Positions 10,886 to 19,501 of a stretch of 35,520 nt of DNA are shown piece by piece. This stretch comes from Bacteroidota bacterium (lineage in GTDB: Bacteria > Bacteroidota > Bacteroidia > Bacteroidales > M50B96), in NCBI GenBank assembly GCA_024762835.1, contig JANTGP010000012.1, forward strand, positions 1-35,520. The letters are read 5' to 3'. A program made the translations under genes and the position numbers. Positions within the stretch are counted from its first letter, which is position 1, and the number at the start of each line of letters is the position of its first letter. The notes beneath the pieces were generated by a model that made no database searches, was not told where the DNA came from, and saw only the letters and a program-made list of their open reading frames with translations.

Positions 10886-10893
10886 CAAAAATA
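10886..10893 (-). promoter_or_regulatory. Candidate Bacteroidota -7 element upstream of mnmG
   Basis: The minus strand reads TATTTTTG, matching TAnnTTTG, 70 bp upstream of the mnmG ATG in the 108-bp ybeY-mnmG gap. No TTTG lies at the expected -33 distance, so this is only a half-supported promoter; the surroundings are very A/T-rich and chance matches are likely. Confidence 0.3.
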
Positions 10894-10924
10894 TTTTATT
10901 TAAATATATGCTATATAAATGGCC

Positions 10925-11359
10925 TTATTTGGGATTTTCAATTTTATTAAATAATTCTAAATAGAAATTTTCCTTTTTTGTCATCTCCAACTTTTCATTA
11001 TTGGTTTTATCATTAAATCCAACTAAATGCAAAACGCCATGAATAATAATTCGCAATAATTCTTTTTTGATAGAATCGGAGTAGATTTTTGAATTTTCAA
11101 TAATTCTTTCAAGGCTCATAAAAATATCACCTGACACTATTGAATCTTCACAATAGTCAAAAGTTATCACATCAGTAAAGAAATCGTGCTCCAAATATTG
11201 TTTATTTATTTTCAACAAATACTCATCACTGCAATAAATAAAATTTATATCCCCAACAGTATATTTTTCATTCTCAATAGCAACAGACACCCAATCTTTC
11301 ACAATCGAAAAATTCAAATCAGGCAATTTAACATCTTCGCCAAAAAATTCAATTTGCAT
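10925..11359 (-). CDS. ybeY: Endoribonuclease YbeY (16S rRNA maturation)
   Basis: Single-strand-specific endoribonuclease involved in 16S rRNA 3'-end processing and ribosome quality control. The start is set at the ATG at 11359 (MQIEFFGED), giving 144 residues; the longer reading frame begins only with TTG at 11392. Motifs: DVITFDY, SGDIFMSLERI, and the metal-site block IIHGVLHLVGFNDKTNNE. The first two histidines of the usual H-x3-H-x5-H zinc site are present (HGVLH). The third is replaced within FNDK, a change I recall as common in Bacteroidota YbeY. The gene follows the DUF4175 gene by ~33 bp and appears to be the last gene of the envelope run before mnmG. Confidence 0.9.
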   Translation of the reverse strand: MQIEFFGEDVKLPDLNFSIVKDWVSVAIENEKYTVGDINFIYCSDEYLLKINKQYLEHDFFTDVITFDYCEDSIVSGDIFMSLERIIENSKIYSDSIKKELLRIIIHGVLHLVGFNDKTNNEKLEMTKKENFYLELFNKIENPK

Positions 11360-11392
11360 TTTACATTCAATTTTGAAATACAAATAATACAA

Positions 11393-14300
11393 TTATTTAC
11401 TATTCTGTAAATTTAGCAAATACTTTTTATATTTCTTTTTGTAATATGATTTAAGAGAAATGTTATTTTTATCGAACAACTCACTAAAATTCTCTTTCAT
11501 TTTTCCTTTTTCAAAATACTTTTCAGGATTGCTTATGAGCTCTTTTCTATTCTCTTTTGATTTTCTTTTTTTCTCAATCTCTCTTTTATTTTCTGATTTT
11601 TCTGCCTCAAGCAATCTACTTAGTATTAATTTTTGTCTTTCCATTAAACGAGGTGTTATCTGCTTATTAACCAATTCCTTTTGATTATCCTTTACTAATT
11701 GATTTATTTCGTTTAATAATTTTTGAGTTCCAGGCTTAATGCCGGATTTACCACCCATTTCTTTTAACATTTTCTGAAAAATTTCTTGTTGAGCAAGCAT
11801 TTGCCCCAGACGCTTATTTAAAGCCTGTTTATCCATCTTTGACTTATTGCCCTGACCTTCTTTCATTTGATCAATAAGTCCTTGAATTTGGTTTTTTAAA
11901 GACTGCTGCATGCCTTTCATTTGCGACATACTCGGTTTTCCATTCCCCGGCTTTTGACATTGTTGTTGCCCTTGCATTTCTGAGCTCATTTGCTGTTGCA
12001 TCTGTTTCATTGTTTCTCCGAGCAACAAAGCCAAATTATTAGCACTTGTCATAACAAATTGCTGTTCTCTGGTAGCAATATTTATTCTCCTGTCTTCGTC
12101 AAATTCATTATTGAGCTTTTTCAGCTTCTTTTCAATTTGAATTATCTCTTTGTTTACCAAAGAACTTATTTGCGGAATACGAGAGGCTAATGCCATTATT
12201 GAATCATGGATAATTACAAAATCATCTTCGATTTTATGCTGTTCCACAATCAATGTATTCATTTTAGGATTGCTTGGTTCAATTTCACCAAGTTCTTTCA
12301 TTATCCTTTCCTGGTCAAACGAAAAGCTCACAACATTTTCAATTATTTGCTTTAAATTGTCCATATCCTCCATTGCTTGCTGGCTTCCACTTGATTCCAT
12401 CATACTTTGCATTGCTTTAGCCAGGCTTTTCATTTGCTGAGAATTTTTTTGCTGTCCCTTCGAGGCCTTTTTATTTTTCCCCTTATCCAGATTTTCCTTA
12501 TCCTCTTCCATATTTTTACCAATCTCGCCAAACTGTTCCTCAAAGTCTTGAAGATTCATAGGATCTTCCAATTCCTCATTTTTCTTTAACTGCTCTTCGT
12601 AGTCTTTCTTAAGTTGGTCAAACTGCTTTTGCTGCTCTTGTTGCTCTTTAGCCAAATCTTCGCTATTTGCATCTTTATCCTTGGCTTTTTCCGATAACTC
12701 TTCCTGCTTCTCGGCTAATTTATTAAGTTCGTCTATGTCTTTATTAATTTTCTCTTCAAGGTCATATCTTTTCAGCATTTCAAGATTCTTATCCAACTGG
12801 TCTTGCAAATCATCAAGCGACATGTCCATTTCCTCAGACATTTCCTTAAGGTCTTCAGGACTCATTTCATCTTGCAGCTTACGAAGCTTTTCCAACAATT
12901 CTTTTAACTCATCAGTAAGTAAATTATCCAATAACTCTTGAATCATTTCCTGTTTTTCAAGAATATCCTTTTTTTGCTCATCTGATGTATTCTCTAATTC
13001 ATTTTTCTTCTGATTCTCTTCAGATAACTCATTTAGCAAATCTTCAAGTTTCTTTTCGTTATCAAGTACATCTTCAATAATCTGACTTTGTTCCCATGTT
13101 GACATCTCTTCCTCAAAACTTTTATCTTTCATCTTTTTCATTGCATCCTTCATCTGCTTGGCAACATCCTTACTCTCTTTCATTAATTTTTCCATTTTAT
13201 CCGAAGAGTTATCAAGCATTGAATCTATCTCAAGCTTTGATGGAATATTATACACAAACATATTGCTCCTTGTACTTTTATAGCCATTTACCCGGTCATT
13301 GTCAAATACTTCAAAATAATACTCCACTTTTTTATCATCAGTTAAGATATACTTTGAAAAATCAAATGCAAAATAGAATTCACTGCTTAGGCTATTTTTG
13401 GGAAAGGGGATTTCAATAATCGTATCTTTTTCATCATCAATATTATATTGAAATGTAAGATTTGAGAAGCCATAATCATCACTTATATTACCCATAAAAT
13501 AATATATAAAAGGCTTTAATGAATCTTGCACAGAAGCAACATTAATATTCGGATATAAATCGGGAATTACATTTACAATATACTTTACAAATCTCTTTTT
13601 CTTAACAAAACGATTTGATACATTTATGCTATATGAAGAGCTTTCGACAAATCTCTTTTCAAATTCAAAGGTCTCGGCATCACGCATTTTATCGCAGGAA
13701 ATAATTTCCTTACCAAATAAAATATCCAAATTCTCAATATCTTTAGTAGAAAAGCTCCATTTAACTTTCGAGCCTTGAGGGATAGTTATATCACCAATAT
13801 TTTCAATTATCCTGTCACTTTCGCCTGTATATGCAGGAACATCAACATCAACTGTGAAATTTATAATAGTAGGAGAGGGCAGAACATTTAGTTTGTACTT
13901 TGTGGAAACAATATTGCTCGCCTCAAAATAAAATTCAAACGAATTATTTACATTTCTGAAGTTATATTCAAAATTTGAATTGTCAATTTTCTTCATTAAG
14001 AATTTATTGCGACTATACGTCAGGTAGGCGTCTTGCGGAACATAGTCCCCGGTTATTTTCATTCTTAATTTAAAATCATTTCCCTTTTCAATATAAAGTG
14101 AATCGTTTTGCAAAATAAATTCGAAAGGGGCAGGCTTAACATATTCTTTGTTGTACTTAATAATTCTTTCGGAGCCTTCGGAAATTATTGATGGGCTAAA
14201 AACATATATCAGCAACACTAGAACAACTGCAATTGCCATATAACGAAACAATTTGTAATTAGCTTTTATGTTTATGGCATTAACAAAAGGGATTGGCTTT

Positions 14301-14716
14301 AACTTACTGATTCTTTGTTCTATACTTGCCAGAATAAGCTCACTCGAATATTTATCATCACTTAAATTGTGTAATTCAATTGTATTCAAAAGCTTATCCT
14401 GTACATCAGGGAAATGGCGTGCAATAATGTAAGTGGCTTGTTTTCGCGAAATAATTTTTCCAATCTTAAAGAAACCCAAAAGAGGAATAAGAATAAACTT
14501 AACAAAGACAGCAATACTAATAAGTAAAGCTGTAAAAAATAAAGCTGTGCGGAATTTAATAGAGAAATGACCAAAATACTCAGCTGTAAATATTGTAAGA
14601 TAAAATAATATTAAAATCGTGACCGAAAGAATTAATCCTTTCACTATCTGATTTTTATAATATTTTCGTATAAATTGGTCTAATTTTTCAATTAGTATAT
14701 TAAAACTATCATTCAT
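11393..14716 (-). CDS. DUF4175-family coiled-coil membrane protein
   Basis: A 1,107-residue Bacteroidota protein of unknown function. Two N-terminal transmembrane segments lie at ~25-45 and ~55-80, and a third at ~155-175. A beta-rich, probably extracytoplasmic region of about 300 residues follows (~185-495). From ~505 to ~1090 the sequence is almost entirely charged alpha-helical coiled coil, very rich in Glu, Lys and Gln (DDLQDQLDKNLEMLKRYD is typical). A Gln/Met-rich stretch around 890-1000 contains MKQMQQQMSSEMQGQQQ. No catalytic motif is visible. It sits 7 bp after the EnvC-like gene and just before ybeY, so it belongs to the same transcription unit. The position suggests an envelope role, but that is inference. 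The family call rests on overall architecture, length and neighbourhood. Confidence 0.78.
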   Translation of the reverse strand: MNDSFNILIEKLDQFIRKYYKNQIVKGLILSVTILILFYLTIFTAEYFGHFSIKFRTALFFTALLISIAVFVKFILIPLLGFFKIGKIISRKQATYIIARHFPDVQDKLLNTIELHNLSDDKYSSELILASIEQRISKLKPIPFVNAINIKANYKLFRYMAIAVVLVLLIYVFSPSIISEGSERIIKYNKEYVKPAPFEFILQNDSLYIEKGNDFKLRMKITGDYVPQDAYLTYSRNKFLMKKIDNSNFEYNFRNVNNSFEFYFEASNIVSTKYKLNVLPSPTIINFTVDVDVPAYTGESDRIIENIGDITIPQGSKVKWSFSTKDIENLDILFGKEIISCDKMRDAETFEFEKRFVESSSYSINVSNRFVKKKRFVKYIVNVIPDLYPNINVASVQDSLKPFIYYFMGNISDDYGFSNLTFQYNIDDEKDTIIEIPFPKNSLSSEFYFAFDFSKYILTDDKKVEYYFEVFDNDRVNGYKSTRSNMFVYNIPSKLEIDSMLDNSSDKMEKLMKESKDVAKQMKDAMKKMKDKSFEEEMSTWEQSQIIEDVLDNEKKLEDLLNELSEENQKKNELENTSDEQKKDILEKQEMIQELLDNLLTDELKELLEKLRKLQDEMSPEDLKEMSEEMDMSLDDLQDQLDKNLEMLKRYDLEEKINKDIDELNKLAEKQEELSEKAKDKDANSEDLAKEQQEQQKQFDQLKKDYEEQLKKNEELEDPMNLQDFEEQFGEIGKNMEEDKENLDKGKNKKASKGQQKNSQQMKSLAKAMQSMMESSGSQQAMEDMDNLKQIIENVVSFSFDQERIMKELGEIEPSNPKMNTLIVEQHKIEDDFVIIHDSIMALASRIPQISSLVNKEIIQIEKKLKKLNNEFDEDRRINIATREQQFVMTSANNLALLLGETMKQMQQQMSSEMQGQQQCQKPGNGKPSMSQMKGMQQSLKNQIQGLIDQMKEGQGNKSKMDKQALNKRLGQMLAQQEIFQKMLKEMGGKSGIKPGTQKLLNEINQLVKDNQKELVNKQITPRLMERQKLILSRLLEAEKSENKREIEKKRKSKENRKELISNPEKYFEKGKMKENFSELFDKNNISLKSYYKKKYKKYLLNLQNSK

Positions 14717-14723
14717 TATTTTA

Positions 14724-15962
14724 CTATTTTCTGGCTAACCACAAAGATGGGTCCTGCCTTGAACTGCCTTTCCAAATTTCTAAATGTAGAACTGTCTTTT
14801 TACCGTCACTATTGTCAGTAAAAACAATACCTATTACTTCTTTACTTTTAACCTTATCTCCCGGTTTTAACTTAACATTGCTTAAATTCTGATACACGCT
14901 AAAGAACTCACCATGCTTAATAATCACAGCCATATTACGTCCTTGAATTGCCCATACATCTCTCACCTCACCATCAAAAATTGCCCTTACCTCAGAGCCC
15001 TCGTCTGTACTAATATCTATACCGTTATTAAATGTTTTAATACCGGCTAAAACAGGGTGATTATGTTCTCCATAGCTTTCGGTTACCATACCTCTGAGAG
15101 TAGGCCAAGGAAATTTACCCTTGTTTAGTCCAAAATTTTTAGAGATTAAACTTTCTTCAGGGGTTAAAGCAAATTTCCCTACCGGTTTATTCTTCTTTAA
15201 AGCTTCTTCACGTTTTCTTTTTTCTTCGGCAATAATTCTATCTATCGCTTTTTTAATTTGCTTAGCTTCTCTTTTTCGTTTTTTTATTTCCTTGCGTAAT
15301 TCGCGGTCTTTCTTTTTCAAATTAGAAATATAACCATTAACTTTTTCTTTTTCTGCTGAAAGCTTTTGTTGCTCTTCCTTTTCTTGCTCAATAAGTTCTA
15401 TCTTTTTTGCTTTTTCGTTGTTCAGTTCTTCTATTTGCTTTTTCAAAACCTCTTCCTGTTCTGATATTAGCTCAACCTGTTTATTTCTGTAATCACTGAA
15501 TTCTTGCAAATATCTTAGTCTGCGATAAGCCTGATTAAAATCTTTTGACGAAAATAAAAACATCCAGGTATCATAGCTATGTCTGTTTTTATAAGCAGAA
15601 GAAATCAGTTTTGCATATTCTTTCTTAATTGTATTTATCTCAGCTTCAATTTCATCAATCTCCTTTTCTTTATCCGATATTTCATTTGAAATTATTCGCA
15701 TCTCTGTTTTATAACTGAGTACTAACTCTTCTCTACTTTTAATATTATTTTTTAATATCAATAACTGATTGACGCTTGTCTGTTTTTCTTTGCTGTTTTT
15801 CTTAAGCAACTTATTAGCATACTCAATATCAGCCAGCATTTTACGTCTTTGTTTTTCAAGGTCGTTTACCTTTTGAGAACTTGCCGCAAATGATACAAGC
15901 ACTAATAATGCTACTATCAGTATTGTTACAGTATTCTTTAATATGTTTTGAGTATTCTCCAC
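14724..15962 (-). CDS. Murein hydrolase activator EnvC-like protein (degenerate LytM/M23 domain)
   Basis: Exported 412-residue protein that probably regulates peptidoglycan amidases at division. The only reasonable start is GTG at 15962, one base after the stop of the DUF4292 gene; it yields an intact signal peptide (ILIVALLVLVSFAASS). Residues ~30-270 are a long coiled coil, and ~290-412 are an M23/LytM fold. In active M23 enzymes the first zinc ligand lies in HxGxD; here the sequence is NNGID. The usual H of the YAHLS motif is N (SVYQNLSNV), and HLHFE reads LHLEIW. The zinc site therefore looks dead, as in EnvC and NlpD, which act as activators and not as hydrolases. FtsEX, its usual partner, is not in the window. 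It is part of the dut-to-ybeY run. Confidence 0.87.
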   Translation of the reverse strand: MENTQNILKNTVTILIVALLVLVSFAASSQKVNDLEKQRRKMLADIEYANKLLKKNSKEKQTSVNQLLILKNNIKSREELVLSYKTEMRIISNEISDKEKEIDEIEAEINTIKKEYAKLISSAYKNRHSYDTWMFLFSSKDFNQAYRRLRYLQEFSDYRNKQVELISEQEEVLKKQIEELNNEKAKKIELIEQEKEEQQKLSAEKEKVNGYISNLKKKDRELRKEIKKRKREAKQIKKAIDRIIAEEKRKREEALKKNKPVGKFALTPEESLISKNFGLNKGKFPWPTLRGMVTESYGEHNHPVLAGIKTFNNGIDISTDEGSEVRAIFDGEVRDVWAIQGRNMAVIIKHGEFFSVYQNLSNVKLKPGDKVKSKEVIGIVFTDNSDGKKTVLHLEIWKGSSRQDPSLWLARK

Positions 15963-15963
15963 C

Positions 15964-16752
15964 TTAATACTTTATTACAGTAATCTTTTTTGATATTTTA
16001 AAGGGATATTTTTGACTTTTATCTAAATGTATTTTGCTTAAATTGATGTCAAGATTCAAACTTTTTTTATTCAATTCAAGTAAAATTTCCATCCCTTTCG
16101 GGAATATCTTTTCACCTTCTTTGTCAAAATCCGAATAATCAATAATAAACTCCTTAGCTGTATCAGTAATTTTTGTTCTCACAATTTTATTAATCATCTT
16201 GTCAACCAGATAATCAATAACAAATACGGGCATTTTGTTTTTACTAACAACACAATTAATCAATAAAGAGTCGTCATAAGTAATTAATTTTCTATTTGTT
16301 TCATATCCTTCATCATTACAATCGCTTATCTCGTTAAGCAGAGCCGACTCAAGTAATGAATACCCCACCTTCAAACCATATTTTTTTTCTAAGAAATTAT
16401 AATTACCCTCGTACAATTTATCATTAATACGGTCTAATATTTTAACGCTATCTTTCTCAAATACCATTTTAGCAACCGGTAAGCCGGTAGGTAGATTAAT
16501 AGAAATCCAAATTATACTGTCACGCCTAATTCTTAATGAACCTCTGAACTTTTGATTTTCACCATTCAATTCGCCTTCTATTTTTAGTCTAGAAGAAAAG
16601 GTTTCAAATTTTAAAAAGTCATCAGATAATTTATTTATCACTTCATTATTAAAATCTTTTTTTGCCTCATTACTTAAAATAAAGTGACTTTTGCAGCTGC
16701 TAAAAACAGTAACAAAAAGCAATAGCAATATGTATATCTTTCGTTTACTCAT
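15964..16752 (-). CDS. DUF4292 family lipoprotein
   Basis: A lipoprotein of 262 residues with unknown exact function. The signal peptide ends in a lipobox (VTVFSSC), so the mature protein is lipid-anchored on the periplasmic side. The rest is a beta-rich fold with repeated strand motifs such as RIRRDSIIWISINLPTG and VSKNKMPVFVIDYL, consistent with the DUF4292 family. That family resembles LolA/LolB-type lipoprotein carriers, and a lipid- or lipoprotein-handling role is my inference. The start is the ATG at 16752, which shares one base with the preceding stop (TGATG); the extra upstream codon is TTG. This overlap indicates translational coupling with the TPR lipoprotein gene, and the EnvC-like gene begins one base after its stop. 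Confidence 0.8.
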   Translation of the reverse strand: MSKRKIYILLLLFVTVFSSCKSHFILSNEAKKDFNNEVINKLSDDFLKFETFSSRLKIEGELNGENQKFRGSLRIRRDSIIWISINLPTGLPVAKMVFEKDSVKILDRINDKLYEGNYNFLEKKYGLKVGYSLLESALLNEISDCNDEGYETNRKLITYDDSLLINCVVSKNKMPVFVIDYLVDKMINKIVRTKITDTAKEFIIDYSDFDKEGEKIFPKGMEILLELNKKSLNLDINLSKIHLDKSQKYPFKISKKITVIKY

Positions 16753-18500
16753 CAATCAACTAAATTCCCACTTTTAACTTTTTCTTTTAATTTGTCTGTA
16801 TCTGCACCTAGTTTCAACGCATTTTCCCATTGAATCATTGCATCTTCTTTTTTATTATTTCTATAAAGGATATCGCCGTAATGTTCAACAATTACAGCAC
16901 TTTTATCTCCTCCCTTTGCAATTGCCTTTTCAATAATCACCAGAGCTTCTTTAAACTTTTCATTTTTATATAATGCCCAAGCATAGGTATCGAGATATGT
17001 GTCGTTTTCTTCTATTGATACAGCTTTCTTTGCCATCTCTACCGCCTTCTCAAGCTTTTCGTTACGTAAAGACAAATAATAGCTGTAGTTGTTTAGGACA
17101 GAGATATTATCCGGGTCAAGCTCAAGGACTTTATCAAAACTCTTAAAGGCTTTTTGATACTCCTTAGTTTTATAATACATTTCAGCTAAGCTTGATAAAA
17201 ACTGTATTTTTAATTTTGGCTGGTCAATAATTATATCCAATCCTGCTTCAAGAATCTCAATGCCCTCATTATATTTCTTTAGTTTCTCGCAAGCAAATCC
17301 ATTATACAAGAAAAAGTTCGGATAATTCGGGAAGTAATCTATTGCATTTTTGCTGTCATCGTACATTGCTGTATAATCAATAAGCTCGGCATCAGCAATC
17401 AACAACTGCTTCCACACCAAATAGTTTTCTTTATCTGTTTTAAGAATTATCAAAAGTTCATTTCTTGCTTCCGCATACCTTTTTCTATTAATTAAATAAT
17501 CTACTTTAAGAGCATGTCCATTAGGTTCGTCGGGGTGTGTTTCGCAAATAAGATTAACCAAACTATAAATTTCCTCATCACTTAAGTACTTTTTATAATA
17601 CTTCGAAAGTGAGATTATAAGATCTACCTTTGGCTTAATATCAAGTTGACTATTGCTTATTCCCTCAACAAATTCGCTCATTGCCTTTTGTTTATCACCA
17701 ATGTTTAAATAATATTTTCCTACAGAAATATGAGCTAATGCATTATCGGGGTCAAGCTTAAAAAGTTTTTGATAAGTATTAAAGGCCTTTTCCTTTTCGC
17801 CAATATTCAATAAATACTCTGCATAAATGCCAAGATAGTTAATATTATCAGGATAAGCTTCAATTAGCTTTTCCAATTCTTCAACAATCTTTTCTTGTTG
17901 CCCCAGTTTTGAATAAATAGCTTCTTTTTGAATAAATAATTCTTCAGAAACTCCAAAGCGTGATTCTATCCTGTTAAGTAAATCAATTGCTTTTGAATAA
18001 TTCTTTTTATCGGCTGAATAATAGCCAACAAGGTCGAGCATCAATTGCTTATCTTTCGGATAATCGTCAATAAGCCTGTTGTATAATTTATATCCCTTTT
18101 TTCTCTCGCCCGTTTTAATTAACAGATTAGCATAAAGTAATTGATACCAGATATTATCCTCATCTACTTTAGCAGATTTTTTAGCATAGCTCAATGCATC
18201 GAGGTAGTTTTCCTGATAAAGCTCAATATTTGCCAATTCGTAATTGACGGCTGCCGAATTTGGTTTTATTTCAAGACATTTGGAAAAAGCTGTTTTTGCT
18301 TCAGGAAAATAGCCAAGTGTCTTATATTTGTTTCCATCAATAAAATAAAAGCTAAATTCCATTTCCTGCTTTTCGGCAATATCATTATCAACAGCTTTTA
18401 CCTTTGAAGTTGACTTAATACTTCCACATGAAGCCAAAATAATCAGACTTAAAACAATAGTGAGAATTTTATAATTGATATTTAGTAAGTTCTTTGTCAT
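16752..18500 (-). CDS. Tetratricopeptide-repeat lipoprotein
   Basis: A 582-residue lipoprotein. The signal peptide ends in the lipobox ILASCGS, with the lipidated cysteine at about residue 25. Nearly all of the remainder (about 45-575) is tandem TPR helices; clear units include YFPEAKTAFSKCLEIKPN, YQKAFKSFDKVLELDPDN and ENALKLGADTDKLKE. TPR arrays are protein-interaction scaffolds, so it probably assembles an envelope complex, but the partner is unknown. It lies 20 bp after dut and overlaps the DUF4292 gene by one base. This arrangement, next to an EnvC-like protein, suggests a joint envelope function. No enzymatic domain is visible. Confidence 0.9.
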   Translation of the reverse strand: MTKNLLNINYKILTIVLSLIILASCGSIKSTSKVKAVDNDIAEKQEMEFSFYFIDGNKYKTLGYFPEAKTAFSKCLEIKPNSAAVNYELANIELYQENYLDALSYAKKSAKVDEDNIWYQLLYANLLIKTGERKKGYKLYNRLIDDYPKDKQLMLDLVGYYSADKKNYSKAIDLLNRIESRFGVSEELFIQKEAIYSKLGQQEKIVEELEKLIEAYPDNINYLGIYAEYLLNIGEKEKAFNTYQKLFKLDPDNALAHISVGKYYLNIGDKQKAMSEFVEGISNSQLDIKPKVDLIISLSKYYKKYLSDEEIYSLVNLICETHPDEPNGHALKVDYLINRKRYAEARNELLIILKTDKENYLVWKQLLIADAELIDYTAMYDDSKNAIDYFPNYPNFFLYNGFACEKLKKYNEGIEILEAGLDIIIDQPKLKIQFLSSLAEMYYKTKEYQKAFKSFDKVLELDPDNISVLNNYSYYLSLRNEKLEKAVEMAKKAVSIEENDTYLDTYAWALYKNEKFKEALVIIEKAIAKGGDKSAVIVEHYGDILYRNNKKEDAMIQWENALKLGADTDKLKEKVKSGNLVD

Positions 18501-18520
18501 TAGTATTTTATAGGGATTAA

Positions 18521-18955
18521 TTACTTAGTTCCGGTATGCCCAAAACCACCTTCGCCTCTATCAGTTTCTTCAAGAATATCAACCTGTTCCCATTCAACTT
18601 GTTCATGTTTTGCAATTACCATCTGACAAATTCTTTCACCATCTTCAATTAGAACAGGCTCATTACTTAAATTAATAAGTATTATCCCTATCTCGCCTCT
18701 ATAATCAGCATCAATAGTACCTGGCGAATTCAATACTGACAATCCTTTTTTAAGAGCCAGCCCGCTACGTGGACGCACCTGTGCCTCGTATCCAACAGGT
18801 AAAGCAATAAACAATCCGGTCGGTATAAGCTTTCGCTCCAGAGGCTTTAGCTCAATCCCTTCGTTGATATTAGCTCTGAGATCAATCCCCGCAGAGTGTT
18901 TGGTACTGTACTTTGGTAAACTATGTTTTGATTTATTAACTATCTTAATTATCAT
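18521..18955 (-). CDS. dut: dUTP diphosphatase (dUTPase)
   Basis: Hydrolyses dUTP to dUMP and pyrophosphate, keeping uracil out of DNA and feeding dTMP synthesis; a cytosolic homotrimer. All five family motifs are visible in 144 residues: motif 1 AGIDLRAN (~23-30), motif 2 [11 protein letters not shown] (~62-72), motif 3 with the catalytic Asp in [15 protein letters not shown] (~77-91), motif 4 GERICQMVI (~105-113), and the C-terminal P-loop-like motif 5 [10 protein letters not shown] (~133-142). The ATG start is at 18955. It is the first gene of the long minus-strand run; no convincing promoter was seen just upstream. On its upstream side lies the accessory island instead of the flippase that I would expect next to it. 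Confidence 0.97.
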   Translation of the reverse strand: MIIKIVNKSKHSLPKYSTKHSAGIDLRANINEGIELKPLERKLIPTGLFIALPVGYEAQVRPRSGLALKKGLSVLNSPGTIDADYRGEIGIILINLSNEPVLIEDGERICQMVIAKHEQVEWEQVDILEETDRGEGGFGHTGTK

Positions 18956-19501
18956 TTATTTACTTCTTTATAATTACACATACATTAAACAAATATTAAA
19001 CCTGCTAAAATACTCATTCTTTGCATAAATCAATCTTAAAAAAATATAATAATATTTGCAGCCGTTTTTCTTAAAAAAAGATAGCCTAAGGTATTATTAT
19101 GGAACTGCTGAAAGACACAAAAAATTTTAAGTAATCCCTATAAATCCGAATCGGTCAACACTGCATTAATCTCGGCATTGTTGCAGAGCTTAGTCGAAGT
19201 ACCGGCGAGATGAATGCATAGGTGTTGTCGTTTCGTTGTTTCTTCTTCCTTACGTTGGTAGGGTAAGCTCTTCCCGATTTTATCAGAATGTGCTTGGCTG
19301 TATAGGCTAGCTATACATTTGGTTTGATAATTAATGTGCTTTTCAAATCTGTTAAAATCAAGTTGAAGTTTCCTCGATAGGAATGAAGTAAGTCAATAAT
19401 ATATACTACACGCTGTACAGGAGTGCCTGCCGGACTCAAGTTTTTATGAATTTAGCCATATTGGTTTTGTTATCTACAAAATATACTATTGATCTTCCCA
19501 T
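18956..19501. other. Long non-coding gap on the left side of the accessory island
   Basis: 546 bases without a convincing gene. It holds an A/T-rich 5' region of dut, then repeat copy 1 (19141-19226). After ~40 bp comes a degenerate version of the CTCTTCCCGA hairpin found intact near 23473, and then ~200 bp with no recognisable content. A + strand TTTGCATAAATCAAT at about 19020 also occurs at 26840, just before the GT2 gene; its meaning is unknown. Confidence 0.6.
19141..19226 (+). repeat. Island repeat, copy 1 (3' of the AbiE pair)
   Basis: Shares with copies 2 and 3 an ordered set of blocks: TAAATCCG at the start, TCAACA-TGCATTAATCTC, TTGTTGCAGAGCTTAG, and TCGAAGTACCGGCGAGA followed by TGAATGC. 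It aligns over ~86 bp with one or two single-base gaps. It lacks the upstream GGTAGATTCAACCAG part present in the other copies. All three copies have the same orientation. Confidence 0.8.

Noticed and set aside
18956-19501. tRNA or small structured RNA in the left island gap
   Set aside because: No cloverleaf with T-loop GTTCRAATC and no acceptor pairing could be found by eye.
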